64,000 nt of DNA from Comamonadaceae bacterium (GCA_947475685.1 CANJNC010000015.1:1-64000), one strand, 5' to 3'. Counted from the stretch's first letter, positions 1-11,544 are shown. A program made the numbers and translations. The notes: a model not told the origin generated them from the sequence alone.

Positions 1-514
<514 letters not shown>

Positions 515-540
515 GCACCCATTTAAAGAAAGAAGAAATC

Positions 541-2004
541 ATGAAAAATCTGTTCGCATCCCTGGCACTCGGTTTGAGTTTGCTCTTGGGTTCTGCGGCC
601 GTTTTGGCCGATACCGCACCCGCTCCTGCGCCCGCTGCTCCCGCAGCTGCCAGTGCCGCGGCCGATGCAGCGCCAGTTGCTGCACCTGTTCCCGTTCCCA
701 ACAAGGGCGATACCGCATGGATGACCGTGGCCACGGCCTTGGTCATCATGATGACCATCCCTGGTTTGGCACTCTTTTATGGCGGTTTGGTACGCAGTAA
801 AAACATGCTCTCAATTTTGATGCAGGTTTTTGTAGTGACCGCTTTGATCTATGTACTGTGGCTACTTTATGGGTATACCCTTGCATTCACGGCAGGCAAC
901 CCCTTCTTTGGTTCAATGGACAAGTTGTTCTTCCTTGGTATTACACCAGACTCCGTGGCGGCAACATTTAGCAAGGGCGTTGTGATTCCTGAGTACACAT
1001 TTGCCGGTTTCCAAGCCACATTTGCAGCGATCACCTGTGCATTGATTGTGGGATCGTTTGCAGAGCGCGTGAAGTTTTCAGCCGTGTTGTTGTTTTGCGC
1101 ACTTTGGTTTACGTTTAGCTACTTACCTGTCGCGCACATGGTTTGGTATTGGGACGGTCCTGACGCAATCACAGATGCTGCTAGCTTGGAAAAAGTCACC
1201 GAAGCGGCAGGATGGTTATGGGCCAAAGGTGCACTTGACTTTGCTGGAGGAACGGTCGTTCACATCAATGCTGCAGTTGCAGGTTTGGTGGGCGCATACA
1301 TGATTGGCAAAAGAACGGGTTACGGAAAAGAATCCATGGCCCCACACAGCTTGACTTTGACCATGATCGGTGCTTCGATGTTGTGGGTGGGTTGGTTTGG
1401 TTTCAATGCAGGATCCAACTTGGAAGCCAACGGCGTGACAGCCCTTGCGTTCATCAACACCTTGGTCGCCACGGCTGCAGCAACTCTAAGCTGGATCATG
1501 GGTGAGGCTTTGGGCAAAGGCAAGTCTTCGATGTTGGGTGCAGCGTCTGGCGCAGTTGCAGGTTTGGTTGCAATTACACCGGCTTGCGGTTTTGTTGGAC
1601 CACTGGGTGCAATCGTCATTGGATTTGCTGCCGGTTTGTTCTGCCTTTGGGGTGTGAGCGGTTTGAAGAGCCTTTTGGGTGCAGACGACTCATTGGACGT
1701 TTTTGGTGTGCATGGTGTTGGCGGTGTGTTGGGCGCATTGTTAACGGGTGTCTTTGCTTCACCCTCTTTGGGCGGTACAGGTATTTATGACTATGTAGCC
1801 AATGCGGTTGCACCCGAGTATTCAATTTCTGGACAAGTTTGGATTCAATTACAAGCCGTCATCACGACCATCGTTTGGTCTGGCGTTGTGTCTGTGATTG
1901 CTTACAAAGTGGTTGATTTGCTTCTTGGACTTCGTGTAACTGAAGAAGAAGAGCGTGAGGGTCTGGACATCACTTCACACGGTGAGTCAGCATACAACCG
2001 TTGA
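541..2004 (+). CDS. amtB: Ammonium transporter with signal peptide
   Basis: 487 aa, multiple TM segments, Amt motifs (DFAGGTVVHINAAVAGLVGAY, DDSLDVFGVHGVGG). Confidence 0.96.
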   Translation: MKNLFASLALGLSLLLGSAAVLADTAPAPAPAAPAAASAAADAAPVAAPVPVPNKGDTAWMTVATALVIMMTIPGLALFYGGLVRSKNMLSILMQVFVVTALIYVLWLLYGYTLAFTAGNPFFGSMDKLFFLGITPDSVAATFSKGVVIPEYTFAGFQATFAAITCALIVGSFAERVKFSAVLLFCALWFTFSYLPVAHMVWYWDGPDAITDAASLEKVTEAAGWLWAKGALDFAGGTVVHINAAVAGLVGAYMIGKRTGYGKESMAPHSLTLTMIGASMLWVGWFGFNAGSNLEANGVTALAFINTLVATAAATLSWIMGEALGKGKSSMLGAASGAVAGLVAITPACGFVGPLGAIVIGFAAGLFCLWGVSGLKSLLGADDSLDVFGVHGVGGVLGALLTGVFASPSLGGTGIYDYVANAVAPEYSISGQVWIQLQAVITTIVWSGVVSVIAYKVVDLLLGLRVTEEEEREGLDITSHGESAYNR

Positions 2005-2085
2005 TTAATTAAAAGATTTAAAGCATTAAAGGGAAAAACAATTCAAATGGTCTAGTTTCATGTCTAGTTCTTCAAAGAACTTTTA

Positions 2086-2120
2086 ACCCACCAAGCATAA
2101 AAAACTTGGTGGGTTTTTTT
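2086..2120 (+). terminator. Rho-independent terminator after amtB
   Basis: acccaccaag-cataaaaaa-cttggtgggt followed by a T-run. Confidence 0.9.
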
Positions 2121-2301
2121 ATGCTCAATGAAAAGATTAGACTTGGCTGTAATCATAAAGTGGCATTTAAAATAAAAGCCCTCGTGTTTAATGCGAAAAA
2201 GGGGGTCAGGTAAAGACACCCTCCTTGTGATTGAAAATAAGTATGGCAAACTAGACTTAAAAGAGAGTCGATTTAAAAAAATGGCTAAACGGAGGCGGCG
2301 A

Positions 2302-3177
2302 ATGAAGAGGATCACTTTAAATAGCAACTCTTTAAGTTGTGCAATTGATGGTGATCAAGGCGCTGAAATCACCGAGTTGAAATACCGAGGACGAGACATC
2401 CTTGGTGGGCAAGTGGCAGGCCCATACCCAGAAAAGAAGAGCATTGGGCTTCTTGCTTTGATACCTTGCGTGCATCATGCTACGCTCAAAGAGTTGATCT
2501 GGCACGGAACGGGACATCCGCTATTAAACAGCATCGTCAATGACGAGCATTCAGATTGGGGTCTTGGATGGAAAAACCAATGGCAAACCTTAGAACAACA
2601 ATCTGATTTTGTGATGCTAAGTTTAGAGCACAGGGCAGAAAAGAACTGGCCGTGGTTTTTTGACGCTTCGCAAGTGATCCGACTGCGTGATGACAGGCTT
2701 GTTCTAACACTTTCAATAACCAATCAGTCCAAGGTCCCATCCCCAGTGGGTTTGGGTTGGGCAATGAGTTTTCCAATTGAGCGTGGCCAGCAACTCAACA
2801 TTAAGGCAAGAAATCAATATGCACGGACCACCAAGACCTCAAATCCTTTGACCAAGGTGGATTTGTCAGACAGAGAAGAAAAAAACGCGCAAGTATTTAA
2901 CATTGAATGCAACGAGCTCACTCATGCACAGTATTTTGGCGGTTGGGATGGCCAATTGGAGCTGAGAACAAAGCATGATGGCTTGAACCTTGTTTCAAAC
3001 TTGAAAACAGTTCAAGCGAGCCTTACAAGCGATGGCGCATCATTGAGTTTAAAAGTGCTTGATCTTCCAATGGATGTCATGAACCACAAGGCCTTGGCAC
3101 AAATGCTCGAGCCAGGTGAGTCTACGAGCATTGAAATGTCATTGAGCTGCAAGGCTCTGGGTCTAAGTAGGCTTTAA
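2302..3177 (+). CDS. Aldose 1-epimerase family protein
   Basis: MKRITLNSNSLSCAIDGDQGAEITELKYRGRDILGG...; galactose mutarotase-like. The ORF opens at 2191 but the homologous part begins near 2302. Confidence 0.75.
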   Translation: MKRITLNSNSLSCAIDGDQGAEITELKYRGRDILGGQVAGPYPEKKSIGLLALIPCVHHATLKELIWHGTGHPLLNSIVNDEHSDWGLGWKNQWQTLEQQSDFVMLSLEHRAEKNWPWFFDASQVIRLRDDRLVLTLSITNQSKVPSPVGLGWAMSFPIERGQQLNIKARNQYARTTKTSNPLTKVDLSDREEKNAQVFNIECNELTHAQYFGGWDGQLELRTKHDGLNLVSNLKTVQASLTSDGASLSLKVLDLPMDVMNHKALAQMLEPGESTSIEMSLSCKALGLSRL

Positions 3178-3647
3178 GCACTTGCAGTCTCAATATAGCC
3201 AAATTGACGCTTAGACAAAGCAAGGCCAACCCCAGGCGTGACACCAAAATCCAAAACATGTCCAATGAGGATGTCGTGATCTCCAGCGCTGACAATTTGT
3301 TCAATCTCACAGTCAAACCAAGCCAAGGATTGGGGCAATTTAGCTCTGTGACTGCTCATTCGTTCTATGGGTTCATCTCTAAAGCGGTCAGCTTGAGAGC
3401 CTATTGAAAATTTCATGGCCAAATTTTTTTGCTCAAGACTGAGCACATTGACTAAAAACCCATTGGCTTTTGTAAATGCGCGATTGGATAAGGCGACTTT
3501 AGCGACGCTCCAAAGAACCAAAGCAGGGTCCATTGAAACTGTATTAAAGGAGTTGCAGGTCATGGCCCAGTCTTGGCTCTCGAAGTGCGTGGTCACGATG
3601 GTCACGCCCGTGGTAAAGCAACTCATTGCGTCTTTGATGGAGCTCAT
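3174..3647 (-). CDS. Flavin reductase family protein
   Basis: FTTGVTIVTTHFESQDWAMTCNSFNTVSMDPALVLWSV resembles the flavin reductase-like FMN-binding domain. Confidence 0.85.
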   Translation of the reverse strand: MSSIKDAMSCFTTGVTIVTTHFESQDWAMTCNSFNTVSMDPALVLWSVAKVALSNRAFTKANGFLVNVLSLEQKNLAMKFSIGSQADRFRDEPIERMSSHRAKLPQSLAWFDCEIEQIVSAGDHDILIGHVLDFGVTPGVGLALSKRQFGYIETASA

Positions 3648-3720
3648 GAAGGATAAAAATCTAAAAATAAAAAAATAAAAAGTCGGCCTCTAGCAAGGAC
3701 ACGATTCGAGATGCGAACAC

Positions 3721-4200
3721 TTAAAAAGGAATATCATCGTCCATGTCATCAAAGTTTGTTTTGGGCGCCTGAGCAGCAGATGGAGCCGCAGTTTTAGGTG
3801 CTTGCTTGCTGGGTGCATTTTGAGGCGAATAGCCGCCACCAGAATCTTCGCTAGAACTCGAGCCATCGCGACCGCCTAGAAGTTGCAACTCCGTGGCAAT
3901 GATGTCAACGGTGTTTTTTTCAATACCAGCTTGGTCGGTGTATTTCCCATATTTCAAGCGACCTTCTACATAAATAGGGCGTCCTTTTTTGACGTATTCA
4001 CCAGCAATTTCAGCAAGGCGGTCATAAAAAGTAATTCTGTGCCATTGCGTATCTTCTACCATGTCCCCAGTCTCGCGATTTTTACGTCGAGTTGAGGTCG
4101 CTATGCTCACGTTCGCAACAGCTTGCCCAGATGGGAGATAACGAACCTCAGGGTCGCGACCACAGTTTCCCATCAAGATCACTTTATTGACAGATGCCAT
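3721..4200 (-). CDS. ssb: Single-stranded DNA-binding protein
   Basis: MASVNKVILMGNCGRDPEVRYLPSGQAVANVSIAT... with acidic tail DDMDDDIPF. Confidence 0.97.
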   Translation of the reverse strand: MASVNKVILMGNCGRDPEVRYLPSGQAVANVSIATSTRRKNRETGDMVEDTQWHRITFYDRLAEIAGEYVKKGRPIYVEGRLKYGKYTDQAGIEKNTVDIIATELQLLGGRDGSSSSEDSGGGYSPQNAPSKQAPKTAAPSAAQAPKTNFDDMDDDIPF

Positions 4201-4682
4201 ATTAAAAACTTTCAATAAAAAATAAAACAACTCATATGCAATCTACCATCGTGTTGAAAGCATAAAAGATTGATGATATCACCAGTATATTCTGGCGATC
4301 ATGACTTGATCGGCTCAATTCGCTATGAACTTCTAAGTTTGCAACTTAACAAAATGGATTTTGACAAAATACAATGAACGCATGGTTATTACAAAAGTAC
4401 TATGAAGAATAAAGCATAGCTTGAAAAAGATCCATCTGACATCTAAAAAACCCCTGAAAAATGAAGATTTATCAAGTTGCAATGCAAGGTCAATGAAACG
4501 CCTAATGGCTAAAAGACACTGAGTTCGACAGGTTTTGAGATTGACCGTGACTTTAGAGAACCACGCTCTCTTTCCTCTAAAGAGGAGTCACCTTGGCGAA
4601 AGGCGAAAAGAGGTGGTAAGCGAAAGGCCCCCAAGCAAGCGCGCAAGTTCCAGGCGGCGTTGAAGAAGCCTTTACCTCGCTT

Positions 4683-5864
4683 TTATTCGGCCTTGGGGGA
4701 GTAATTCATTCGCCAGGAGACAAAAATCCAAAGCAGCAAGAGCGCGCTGGCTGAAGCAAAGAGGCCCTCTGGGCCGATGAGTTTGGCGACCCAGCCACCT
4801 GCTGCTGCGCCCGTAAAAATACCCAAGGATTGAAGTGTATTGTAAATCCCAAGCGTAGAGCCACGTGCTTGCAAAGGTGCAATTTTCGAGGCCAAACTGG
4901 GTTGACTGGCCTCTAAGATATTGAAGCCACAAAAGAAACAAAACAAAAGGATTTCTAAAAACCAAATATTTGGAGCATGGAGAGTTTCAAACATAAAACC
5001 CAATTGAACCAAGAAAACCAAAAAAATTGAACTTAAAAATAAAGGTCGAAGCAGCCCCTTTCGTTCAAGTGGAAAGAGCGTTAAACCCATGACAACAAAT
5101 GACAACAAGACGGCTGGCAAGTAAACCCAGCCATGATCGTCTTTGACAACGCCTGCGCCAACGAGCAAGGGCGGGACGGCCATCCAAGTTGCAAGTTGCA
5201 CCCCATATAAAACAAAAACCCCAAAATAAAGCTTGAGTAAGTCGGCGGTAAAAACCAAGCTTTTTAATTGAGAAAAAGGAATTGGTGGCGTGGTGGAGAG
5301 ATGGAACTGCTCTTGGGGCGTCCAAAATACAACCACTGCAACGCCAATCAAAGACAAGGCGAGAGTGACTTCAAAAATAAAGGGCAAACCACCCCAGCGA
5401 CTTAAAAAAGGACCAACTACCAATGAAACGGCAAACATCAGACCGATGCTTGCACCAATGAGAGCCATGCCTTTGGTCCTGACTTCTGCACGAGTTTGGT
5501 CAGCAAGCAATGCGCTGACCGCGGCTGAAATTGCACCTCCCCCTTGAATGGCGCGGCCAAGGGCCAAGCCATGAACAGAGGTGGCGATGGCCGCAAGCCA
5601 ACTGCCTAGCGCCAAAAGCAAGAGACCCAACACAATGATTTTTTTGCGTCCTAGACGATCTGCGGCCAGCCCAAATGGAATTTGCAGCGCAGCTTGAACC
5701 AGCCCATACAGACCAATGGCGAAACCAATGGCCACCTCATCGTTGCCGCCGATGTAGCTTTTGGCTTCGATGGCAAAGACCGGTAGAACCATGAAAAGTC
5801 CAAGCATTCGGAGTCCGTAAATGCAGGCAAGAGAAAAACTGGCACGTTTTTCATCTTGGGTCAT
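4683..5864 (-). CDS. MFS transporter
   Basis: LACIYGLRMLGLFMVLPVFAIEA, ADRLGRKKIIVLGLL; about 12 TM segments; divergent from uvrA. Confidence 0.9.
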   Translation of the reverse strand: MTQDEKRASFSLACIYGLRMLGLFMVLPVFAIEAKSYIGGNDEVAIGFAIGLYGLVQAALQIPFGLAADRLGRKKIIVLGLLLLALGSWLAAIATSVHGLALGRAIQGGGAISAAVSALLADQTRAEVRTKGMALIGASIGLMFAVSLVVGPFLSRWGGLPFIFEVTLALSLIGVAVVVFWTPQEQFHLSTTPPIPFSQLKSLVFTADLLKLYFGVFVLYGVQLATWMAVPPLLVGAGVVKDDHGWVYLPAVLLSFVVMGLTLFPLERKGLLRPLFLSSIFLVFLVQLGFMFETLHAPNIWFLEILLFCFFCGFNILEASQPSLASKIAPLQARGSTLGIYNTLQSLGIFTGAAAGGWVAKLIGPEGLFASASALLLLWIFVSWRMNYSPKAE

Positions 5865-6162
5865 GCGGTGAGGATCGGAAAGTGTCGTGTTTGGTAGATC
5901 TTGCACTGGAAGGGCACTCAGACAAAGGATGAGAGGGTAAAGGACAGATTGTCTCCCAAACAAGCATGGTTTGAGAGAGGTTAAGACTCAAATTAGATAA
6001 AACAATGGGTTTTCCAGGTCAAATTGCCAGCAGGTGTTTGCAAGTCATGGGTGGAAAATGCGGGGGAAAAACAGTAAAGGCAGAGAGATAAGTTTTTTTG
6101 GGTTGGCGCAAATGGAGGAAAAAAGTTATCATGTACGGTTAATTTAAGGGACAAATCCTACC

Positions 6163-9100
6163 GTGAATGCATCCATTGAAGGCCCATATTTAGGCCATGT
6201 GATCGATCAAAAGAATACGCCTCATGGTCTTATCAGTATCAGGGGAGCGAGAACACACAACTTAAAAAACATTGATTTAGATTTGCCTAGAAATCAATTG
6301 GTGGTGATCACGGGTTTATCGGGTTCGGGCAAGTCCAGCTTGGCCTTTGACACACTCTACGCCGAAGGGCAAAGGAGATATGTTGAAAGTTTGTCAGCGT
6401 ATGCCAGGCAATTCTTACAGCGCATGGACAAGCCCGATGTGGACTTGATCGAGGGCTTATCGCCCGCGATTTCGATAGAGCAAAAGGCGACCAGCCACAA
6501 TCCTCGTTCAACGGTAGGCACGGTCACGGAGATACATGATTATTTGAGGCTTTTATTTGCCCGTGCTGGTACGCCGCATTGTCCAGAGCACACCCTGCCA
6601 TTGCAAGCTCAGACGGTGTCGCAAATGGTCGATACCGTCATGTCATTTCCAGCAGAAACAAGGATCATGGTTTTGGCGCCCATCGCCAGAGAAAAAAAGG
6701 GTGAATTTGCCGATCAACTTCTTGCATTGCAACAAAAAGGCTTTGTGCGCTTTAGAGTTGGTAAAGAGGTGCTCGAGGCGACAGACTTACCGAGTTTCAA
6801 AAAAACCGAGAAACATGACCTGGATGTCGTGATCGATCGTCTTAAAGTACGTGAGGATGCGTCTCAACGTTTGGCTGAAAGTTTTGAGACCGCCTTGATG
6901 GTTGCGTCAGGCAAGGCGATTGTTTTGAACTTAGATACGTTAGAGGAGAGGAGCTTTAACGCCAAATTTGCCTGTCCTGTTTGTCACTTCTCAATGGGCG
7001 AATTGGAGCCAAAGCTTTTTTCATTCAACTCCCCGGCTGGAGCGTGCGAGGCCTGCGAGGGTTTGGGTCAAGAGGAGTTTTTCGATCCCAACCGTGTGGT
7101 GGCCTTTCCAAGCTTGAGCTTGGCCAGTGGAGCGATCAAGGGTTGGGATAGGCGGAACGCTTACTTTTTCTCTATGCTTGAGAGCCTATCAAAGCATTAC
7201 CAGTTTGAAATTGATACGCCATTTGAGTCAATACCTCTTGCAACTCAACAAATTATTTTAAATGGCTCGGGCACGGAAGAGATCAAGTTCAATTATGTGA
7301 TTGATGCCGCTGGAAAACCAACGCGCAAAACAAGCAAAAAGCACGCGTTTGAAGGCATCTTGGTGAACATGAAAAGGCGCTATCAAGAATCGGAATCTGC
7401 CTTGGTTCGGGAGGACTTGGGCCGCTATAGGAGCACACGCTCTTGCAATGTATGCGCGGGAGCGAGATTAAAGCTAGAGGCTTTGCATGTTCGCCTTGGC
7501 GAGGGGTCAGGTGCAAAGGGCTTGCATGAAGTGAGTCATTTGACCCTAGGTGAGTGTTTGAAATATTTTATAAGTTTGAGCCTAAAAGGCGCCAAAGCTG
7601 ACATCGCTTCAAAGGTGATCAAGGAGATTCAATCGCGATTGAAATTCTTAAACGATGTGGGCCTCAATTACTTAAGCCTGGCAAGAAGTGCGGAGACCCT
7701 TTCTGGTGGTGAGGCTCAGCGCATCAGATTGGCCTCCCAAATAGGTTCTGGTTTAACGGGGGTCATGTACGTCCTAGATGAGCCAAGCATTGGCTTGCAT
7801 CAAAGAGACAATGAACGCTTGATCGAGACGCTTAAGCATTTGAGAGACATTGGCAACTCCGTCTTGGTGGTTGAGCATGATGAAGACATGATTAGAGCGG
7901 CGGATTATTGTGTAGACATGGGCCCAGGCGCAGGCGTTCATGGCGGGCGTGTGATTGCGCAAGGTCGGCCAAGTGAAGTGGAGCGCAATCCTCAATCTCT
8001 GACCGGGCGTTACTTAAGTGGAGCCCTGAAGATCGAAGTTCCAAAGATCCGAAGCCCCTGGTTGACCCAAGAGGTCAAGACCCATGATCAGCTCAAAAAG
8101 AGCAACGCATCAGACACCAAAAAACGCATACAAACAAAATTAGAGATTTCAAGCACCAGGGGATACAAAAGTGTGCCTGTTGCTTCGATTTTAGATACTC
8201 AGCCGCACCCATTTTCAAAGCTTGGCTCAAGCAAAGAGACCATAGAGCAAAGCCTACACTTCAAACACACGACCCCAACACCTAGCCAGAGTGCCCATTC
8301 CATGGGAATGTCTTTGTTCATTAAGGGTGCTTGCGGGAACAATTTGCGCTCGATTGACGTTCATATTCCGGTGGGTCTCATGACCTGTGTCACTGGCGTA
8401 TCTGGATCGGGAAAATCGACATTGGTCAATGACACCTTGTACCTGGCCGCCGCACAGCACTTGTACCGCTCTCACGAAGAGCCTTCACCGCATGAGGAAA
8501 TCGCGGGTTTGGAGCATTTCGATAAGGTGATCAACGTTGACCAGTCTCCCATTGGAAGAACACCGCGAAGCAATCCTGCAACGTATACAGGGATGTTGAC
8601 ACCCATTCGCGAGCTGCTGGCTGAAATGCCGATGGCCAAAGAGCGTGGCTATGGGCCAGGGCGATTCTCTTTCAACGTGGAGGGCGGACGATGTGAAGCA
8701 TGCCAAGGCGATGGAGTCGTTAAGGTGGAGATGCATTTTTTACCAGATATTTACGTGCCTTGCGATGTGTGTTTCGGTAAACGCTACAACCGTGAGACCT
8801 TGGAGGTCACCTATAAAGGTAAAAACATTGCACAAATATTGGAGTTGACGGTAGAGTCTGCGATGGAGTGCTTGCAAGCGGTGCCCAGTATTGCGCGAAA
8901 GTTACAAACCTTGATGGATGTGGGCTTGAGTTACATCAAGCTTGGGCAATCTGCGACCACTTTGTCAGGTGGTGAGGCGCAACGCGTCAAGTTGGCCTTG
9001 GAGCTGTCCAAAAGAGACACCGGTCGAACGCTTTATATCTTGGATGAGCCAACCACGGGCTTGCATTTCGCAGACATTGAGTTGTTGTTAAAAGTCCTTC

Positions 9101-9300
9101 ACCGCCTGAGAGATGCGGGCAATACCATTGTGATCATTGAGCACAATTTAGACGTGATCAAAACGGCAGACTGGCTGATTGACATGGGCCCAGAAGGGGG
9201 CGACCAAGGCGGTCAAGTATTGGGCTGCGGCACGCCTGAGCAACTGTCCCAAAATGAACAAAGCTTTACAGGGCATTATTTAAAAAAACTGTTGGCTTAG
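6163..9300 (+). CDS. uvrA: Excinuclease ABC subunit UvrA (GTG start)
   Basis: Two ABC modules ([51 protein letters not shown]), zinc-binding CPVC/CEAC motifs, [12 protein letters not shown] and [12 protein letters not shown]. Confidence 0.98.
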   Translation: MNASIEGPYLGHVIDQKNTPHGLISIRGARTHNLKNIDLDLPRNQLVVITGLSGSGKSSLAFDTLYAEGQRRYVESLSAYARQFLQRMDKPDVDLIEGLSPAISIEQKATSHNPRSTVGTVTEIHDYLRLLFARAGTPHCPEHTLPLQAQTVSQMVDTVMSFPAETRIMVLAPIAREKKGEFADQLLALQQKGFVRFRVGKEVLEATDLPSFKKTEKHDLDVVIDRLKVREDASQRLAESFETALMVASGKAIVLNLDTLEERSFNAKFACPVCHFSMGELEPKLFSFNSPAGACEACEGLGQEEFFDPNRVVAFPSLSLASGAIKGWDRRNAYFFSMLESLSKHYQFEIDTPFESIPLATQQIILNGSGTEEIKFNYVIDAAGKPTRKTSKKHAFEGILVNMKRRYQESESALVREDLGRYRSTRSCNVCAGARLKLEALHVRLGEGSGAKGLHEVSHLTLGECLKYFISLSLKGAKADIASKVIKEIQSRLKFLNDVGLNYLSLARSAETLSGGEAQRIRLASQIGSGLTGVMYVLDEPSIGLHQRDNERLIETLKHLRDIGNSVLVVEHDEDMIRAADYCVDMGPGAGVHGGRVIAQGRPSEVERNPQSLTGRYLSGALKIEVPKIRSPWLTQEVKTHDQLKKSNASDTKKRIQTKLEISSTRGYKSVPVASILDTQPHPFSKLGSSKETIEQSLHFKHTTPTPSQSAHSMGMSLFIKGACGNNLRSIDVHIPVGLMTCVTGVSGSGKSTLVNDTLYLAAAQHLYRSHEEPSPHEEIAGLEHFDKVINVDQSPIGRTPRSNPATYTGMLTPIRELLAEMPMAKERGYGPGRFSFNVEGGRCEACQGDGVVKVEMHFLPDIYVPCDVCFGKRYNRETLEVTYKGKNIAQILELTVESAMECLQAVPSIARKLQTLMDVGLSYIKLGQSATTLSGGEAQRVKLALELSKRDTGRTLYILDEPTTGLHFADIELLLKVLHRLRDAGNTIVIIEHNLDVIKTADWLIDMGPEGGDQGGQVLGCGTPEQLSQNEQSFTGHYLKKLLA

Positions 9301-9348
9301 AAAACGAATCAAAGACGAATAGGAAACAGAGACACCCAAAATAAGGGT

Positions 9349-10170
9349 TCATGAACTTTGTAAAAGGGCTCTGGTTTTCAAAGCTTCTTGTCGAGACGCG
9401 TTGGCAAAATCATCTTGATCAGAGGCATAAATAATTGCGCGTGAAGAGGTCACAATCACGCGTGCACGCTCTGTGCTCTTGGCCGCCTTGACCGTTGCAA
9501 TCGCGTCACCACCTTGTGCGCCAATGCCGGGAATTAAGAGAGGCAAGGTCGGTGCTTTTTGTCTAACGCGCTCAATTTCGTTGGGATAGGTTGCTCCCAC
9601 GACAAGGCCAAGTTGGCCATTTGTATTCCATGGGCCGTTGGCCAAACTGGCAATGTGTTCATACAAATGCGGGTTGTTCTCCATAGTTGAAAGACGCTGA
9701 TTTTGAAGATCATCGCCACCGGGGTTAGACGTGCGACATAAAAGAAAAGCGCCCTTGTCGTGGTATTTTAAATACGGCGCAATCGAGTCAAAGCCCATGA
9801 AAGGTGAAAGGGTCAGCGCATCCGCACCGTAGCGCTCAAACGCTTCGATGGCGTACTGCTGTGCAGTGCTACCGATGTCGCCCCGCTTGGCATCCAAAAT
9901 AATCGGCACGGATGGGGCCACATCGCGAATATGGCGAATGAGTCTCTCAAGTTGAAGCTCGGCTCTGTGAGAGGAGAAGTAAGCAATCTGTGGCTTGTAT
10001 GCCATGACCAAATCGGCCGTGGCGTTGATGATTTCAGCGCAAAAATCAAAAATCTTGTCAGATTGGCCGCGCCACTTTAAAGGAAACCGATTGGGTTCTG
10101 GATCAAGCCCGACACACAAGAGGGATTGGTTTTGCGTGTTGGATCTTAAAAGCTGATCGAGAAATTTCAT
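9349..10170 (-). CDS. pyrF: Orotidine-5'-phosphate decarboxylase, type 2
   Basis: LLCVGLDPEPNRFP, ILDAKRGDIGSTAQQYA. Confidence 0.95.
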   Translation of the reverse strand: MKFLDQLLRSNTQNQSLLCVGLDPEPNRFPLKWRGQSDKIFDFCAEIINATADLVMAYKPQIAYFSSHRAELQLERLIRHIRDVAPSVPIILDAKRGDIGSTAQQYAIEAFERYGADALTLSPFMGFDSIAPYLKYHDKGAFLLCRTSNPGGDDLQNQRLSTMENNPHLYEHIASLANGPWNTNGQLGLVVGATYPNEIERVRQKAPTLPLLIPGIGAQGGDAIATVKAAKSTERARVIVTSSRAIIYASDQDDFANASRQEALKTRALLQSS

Positions 10171-10201
10171 AATGAATGTGAAAAAAATAGGGGGTGAAGA
10201 A

Positions 10202-11029
10202 TCAATGAATCAATGAATGAGCCCAGCATAAATCTGTCCAAGCATTCGATTTGATCTCCCCTGAGCGCATCATTTGTTCGGGTGAGTAGGTGACGATCAT
10301 AGGGGTGTCTTCAAATTGATGAAGTTTTGAACGCAATTTACCCAGGGGTTCATTTTTTAAGGGGGTGTCCTGCGTAAGCGCATTTGCTGCTGCTTGCCCC
10401 ATGACCAAAAGGAGTTGAGGCTCAAGCAGTTTAATTTGTTGTTTTAAATGGATCAAACACGTTTGCGTTGCAACATCAGCAGGTGCTTCAAGCTTTGGGC
10501 TAAGACACTTGACCGTATGGGTAATGAGATAATTCAACGCAGGTGTTTTTCTGTCGGGCAAGGAAGGGCTGGCAAAGAGAAGGTGCTTTAATATCGCATT
10601 GAACAAGGCAAGGCTATTTTCTGAAAACGCGACGACCGAGCCATCCAGGGCTCTTTTGGGTGAGTCGGATATGATCAGCCAGTCAATCTTAGATCTTTTT
10701 TCGGTGTTGCTGTTTTCAACTTTAAAGGCCTCAATGTATCTCAGGGGGGCGTTGTGTCCTAAATCGCATGCACGGCAAGTTTGAAGATGCACCTCGATTT
10801 CCACCCAGTTCATTTTGGCGACCTGAGAGATCAGCGTGGGGTTTGGCAAACCTGCACCAATGGGGGTCTTGTTTGGAGCTGGGTGCGCAGGCGTCGAGGA
10901 GCTTGTCAATGGGCGAGGGCGAATAGCCGGTACCTGAGACACCTGAGGGGGGATAGTTTTTTTGTAATAAAGTGAGATTCCCATCTCATTTAAGATGGAT
11001 TTCTTTCGCGGGGTGAGTTGCAGCTTCAT
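10202..11029 (-). CDS. Uracil-DNA glycosylase superfamily protein, divergent active-site motifs
   Basis: CRAC...KC...C cysteine pattern of family-4 Fe-S UDGs; LRSKLHQFEDTPMIVTYSPEQMMR aligned with the C-terminal motif; sits next to rimI/tsaB. Confidence 0.75.
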   Translation of the reverse strand: MKLQLTPRKKSILNEMGISLYYKKTIPPQVSQVPAIRPRPLTSSSTPAHPAPNKTPIGAGLPNPTLISQVAKMNWVEIEVHLQTCRACDLGHNAPLRYIEAFKVENSNTEKRSKIDWLIISDSPKRALDGSVVAFSENSLALFNAILKHLLFASPSLPDRKTPALNYLITHTVKCLSPKLEAPADVATQTCLIHLKQQIKLLEPQLLLVMGQAAANALTQDTPLKNEPLGKLRSKLHQFEDTPMIVTYSPEQMMRSGEIKSNAWTDLCWAHSLIH

Positions 11030-11035
11030 GAAAAG

Positions 11036-11500
11036 TTATAACCGATAGCTCATAATGATCGCGTCTTCACGTTGATGGCTTGACAAAGGGTAGTAGTTTT
11101 TTCTCTCGCCTACTTTTTTAAAACCAAAAGTTTCATAAATTTTAAAGGCGCGCTCATTGCTCACGCGAACCTCAAGCCAGATCCATTGAGCACTCACCGT
11201 TTTGGACATCAGTGCCAAACTCTCTAACATATGCAGTGCGTAGCCTTTGCTTTGGAACGGCTTGGCCACCGTAAAATTCAAAAGATGCACCTCTTGGAAT
11301 CCCATCATAGCAACAAAATAGCCAGTCAATGTGGTGCCGTTCATCAAAAGGTGACACCAGTTGTTGCTTTTGATTGCATCTAAAAAATTACCGCGCGTCC
11401 AGGGTTTTGAGTAAACCGATTGCTCAATGAGCAACAACTCATCAAGTTCGAGTTCACTCAAGTGCACAAAGTGAAGAGGCTCTATCGGGTATTCAAGCAT
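11036..11500 (-). CDS. rimI: [Ribosomal protein S18]-alanine N-acetyltransferase
   Basis: GNAT fold: NFTVAKPFQSKGYALHMLESL, WLEVRVSNERAFKIYETFGFKKVGERKNYY; adjacent to tsaB. Confidence 0.92.
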   Translation of the reverse strand: MLEYPIEPLHFVHLSELELDELLLIEQSVYSKPWTRGNFLDAIKSNNWCHLLMNGTTLTGYFVAMMGFQEVHLLNFTVAKPFQSKGYALHMLESLALMSKTVSAQWIWLEVRVSNERAFKIYETFGFKKVGERKNYYPLSSHQREDAIIMSYRL

Positions 11501-11544
11501 GTTGGCGCCGATCCTAGGAGAGGGGGAATGCGTTGGGCATGCAA

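Noticed and set aside
3680-3720. gattcgagatgcg segment near 3.7 kb considered as a tRNA T-arm
   Set aside because: No acceptor stem, anticodon arm or CCA-compatible end could be drawn around it.
4282-4295. Near-palindrome CCAGTATATTCTGG upstream of ssb, considered as a LexA box
   Set aside because: It lacks CTG-N10-CAG polarity (it is CCAG...CTGG), so it does not fit the SOS consensus; it could still be an unrelated site.
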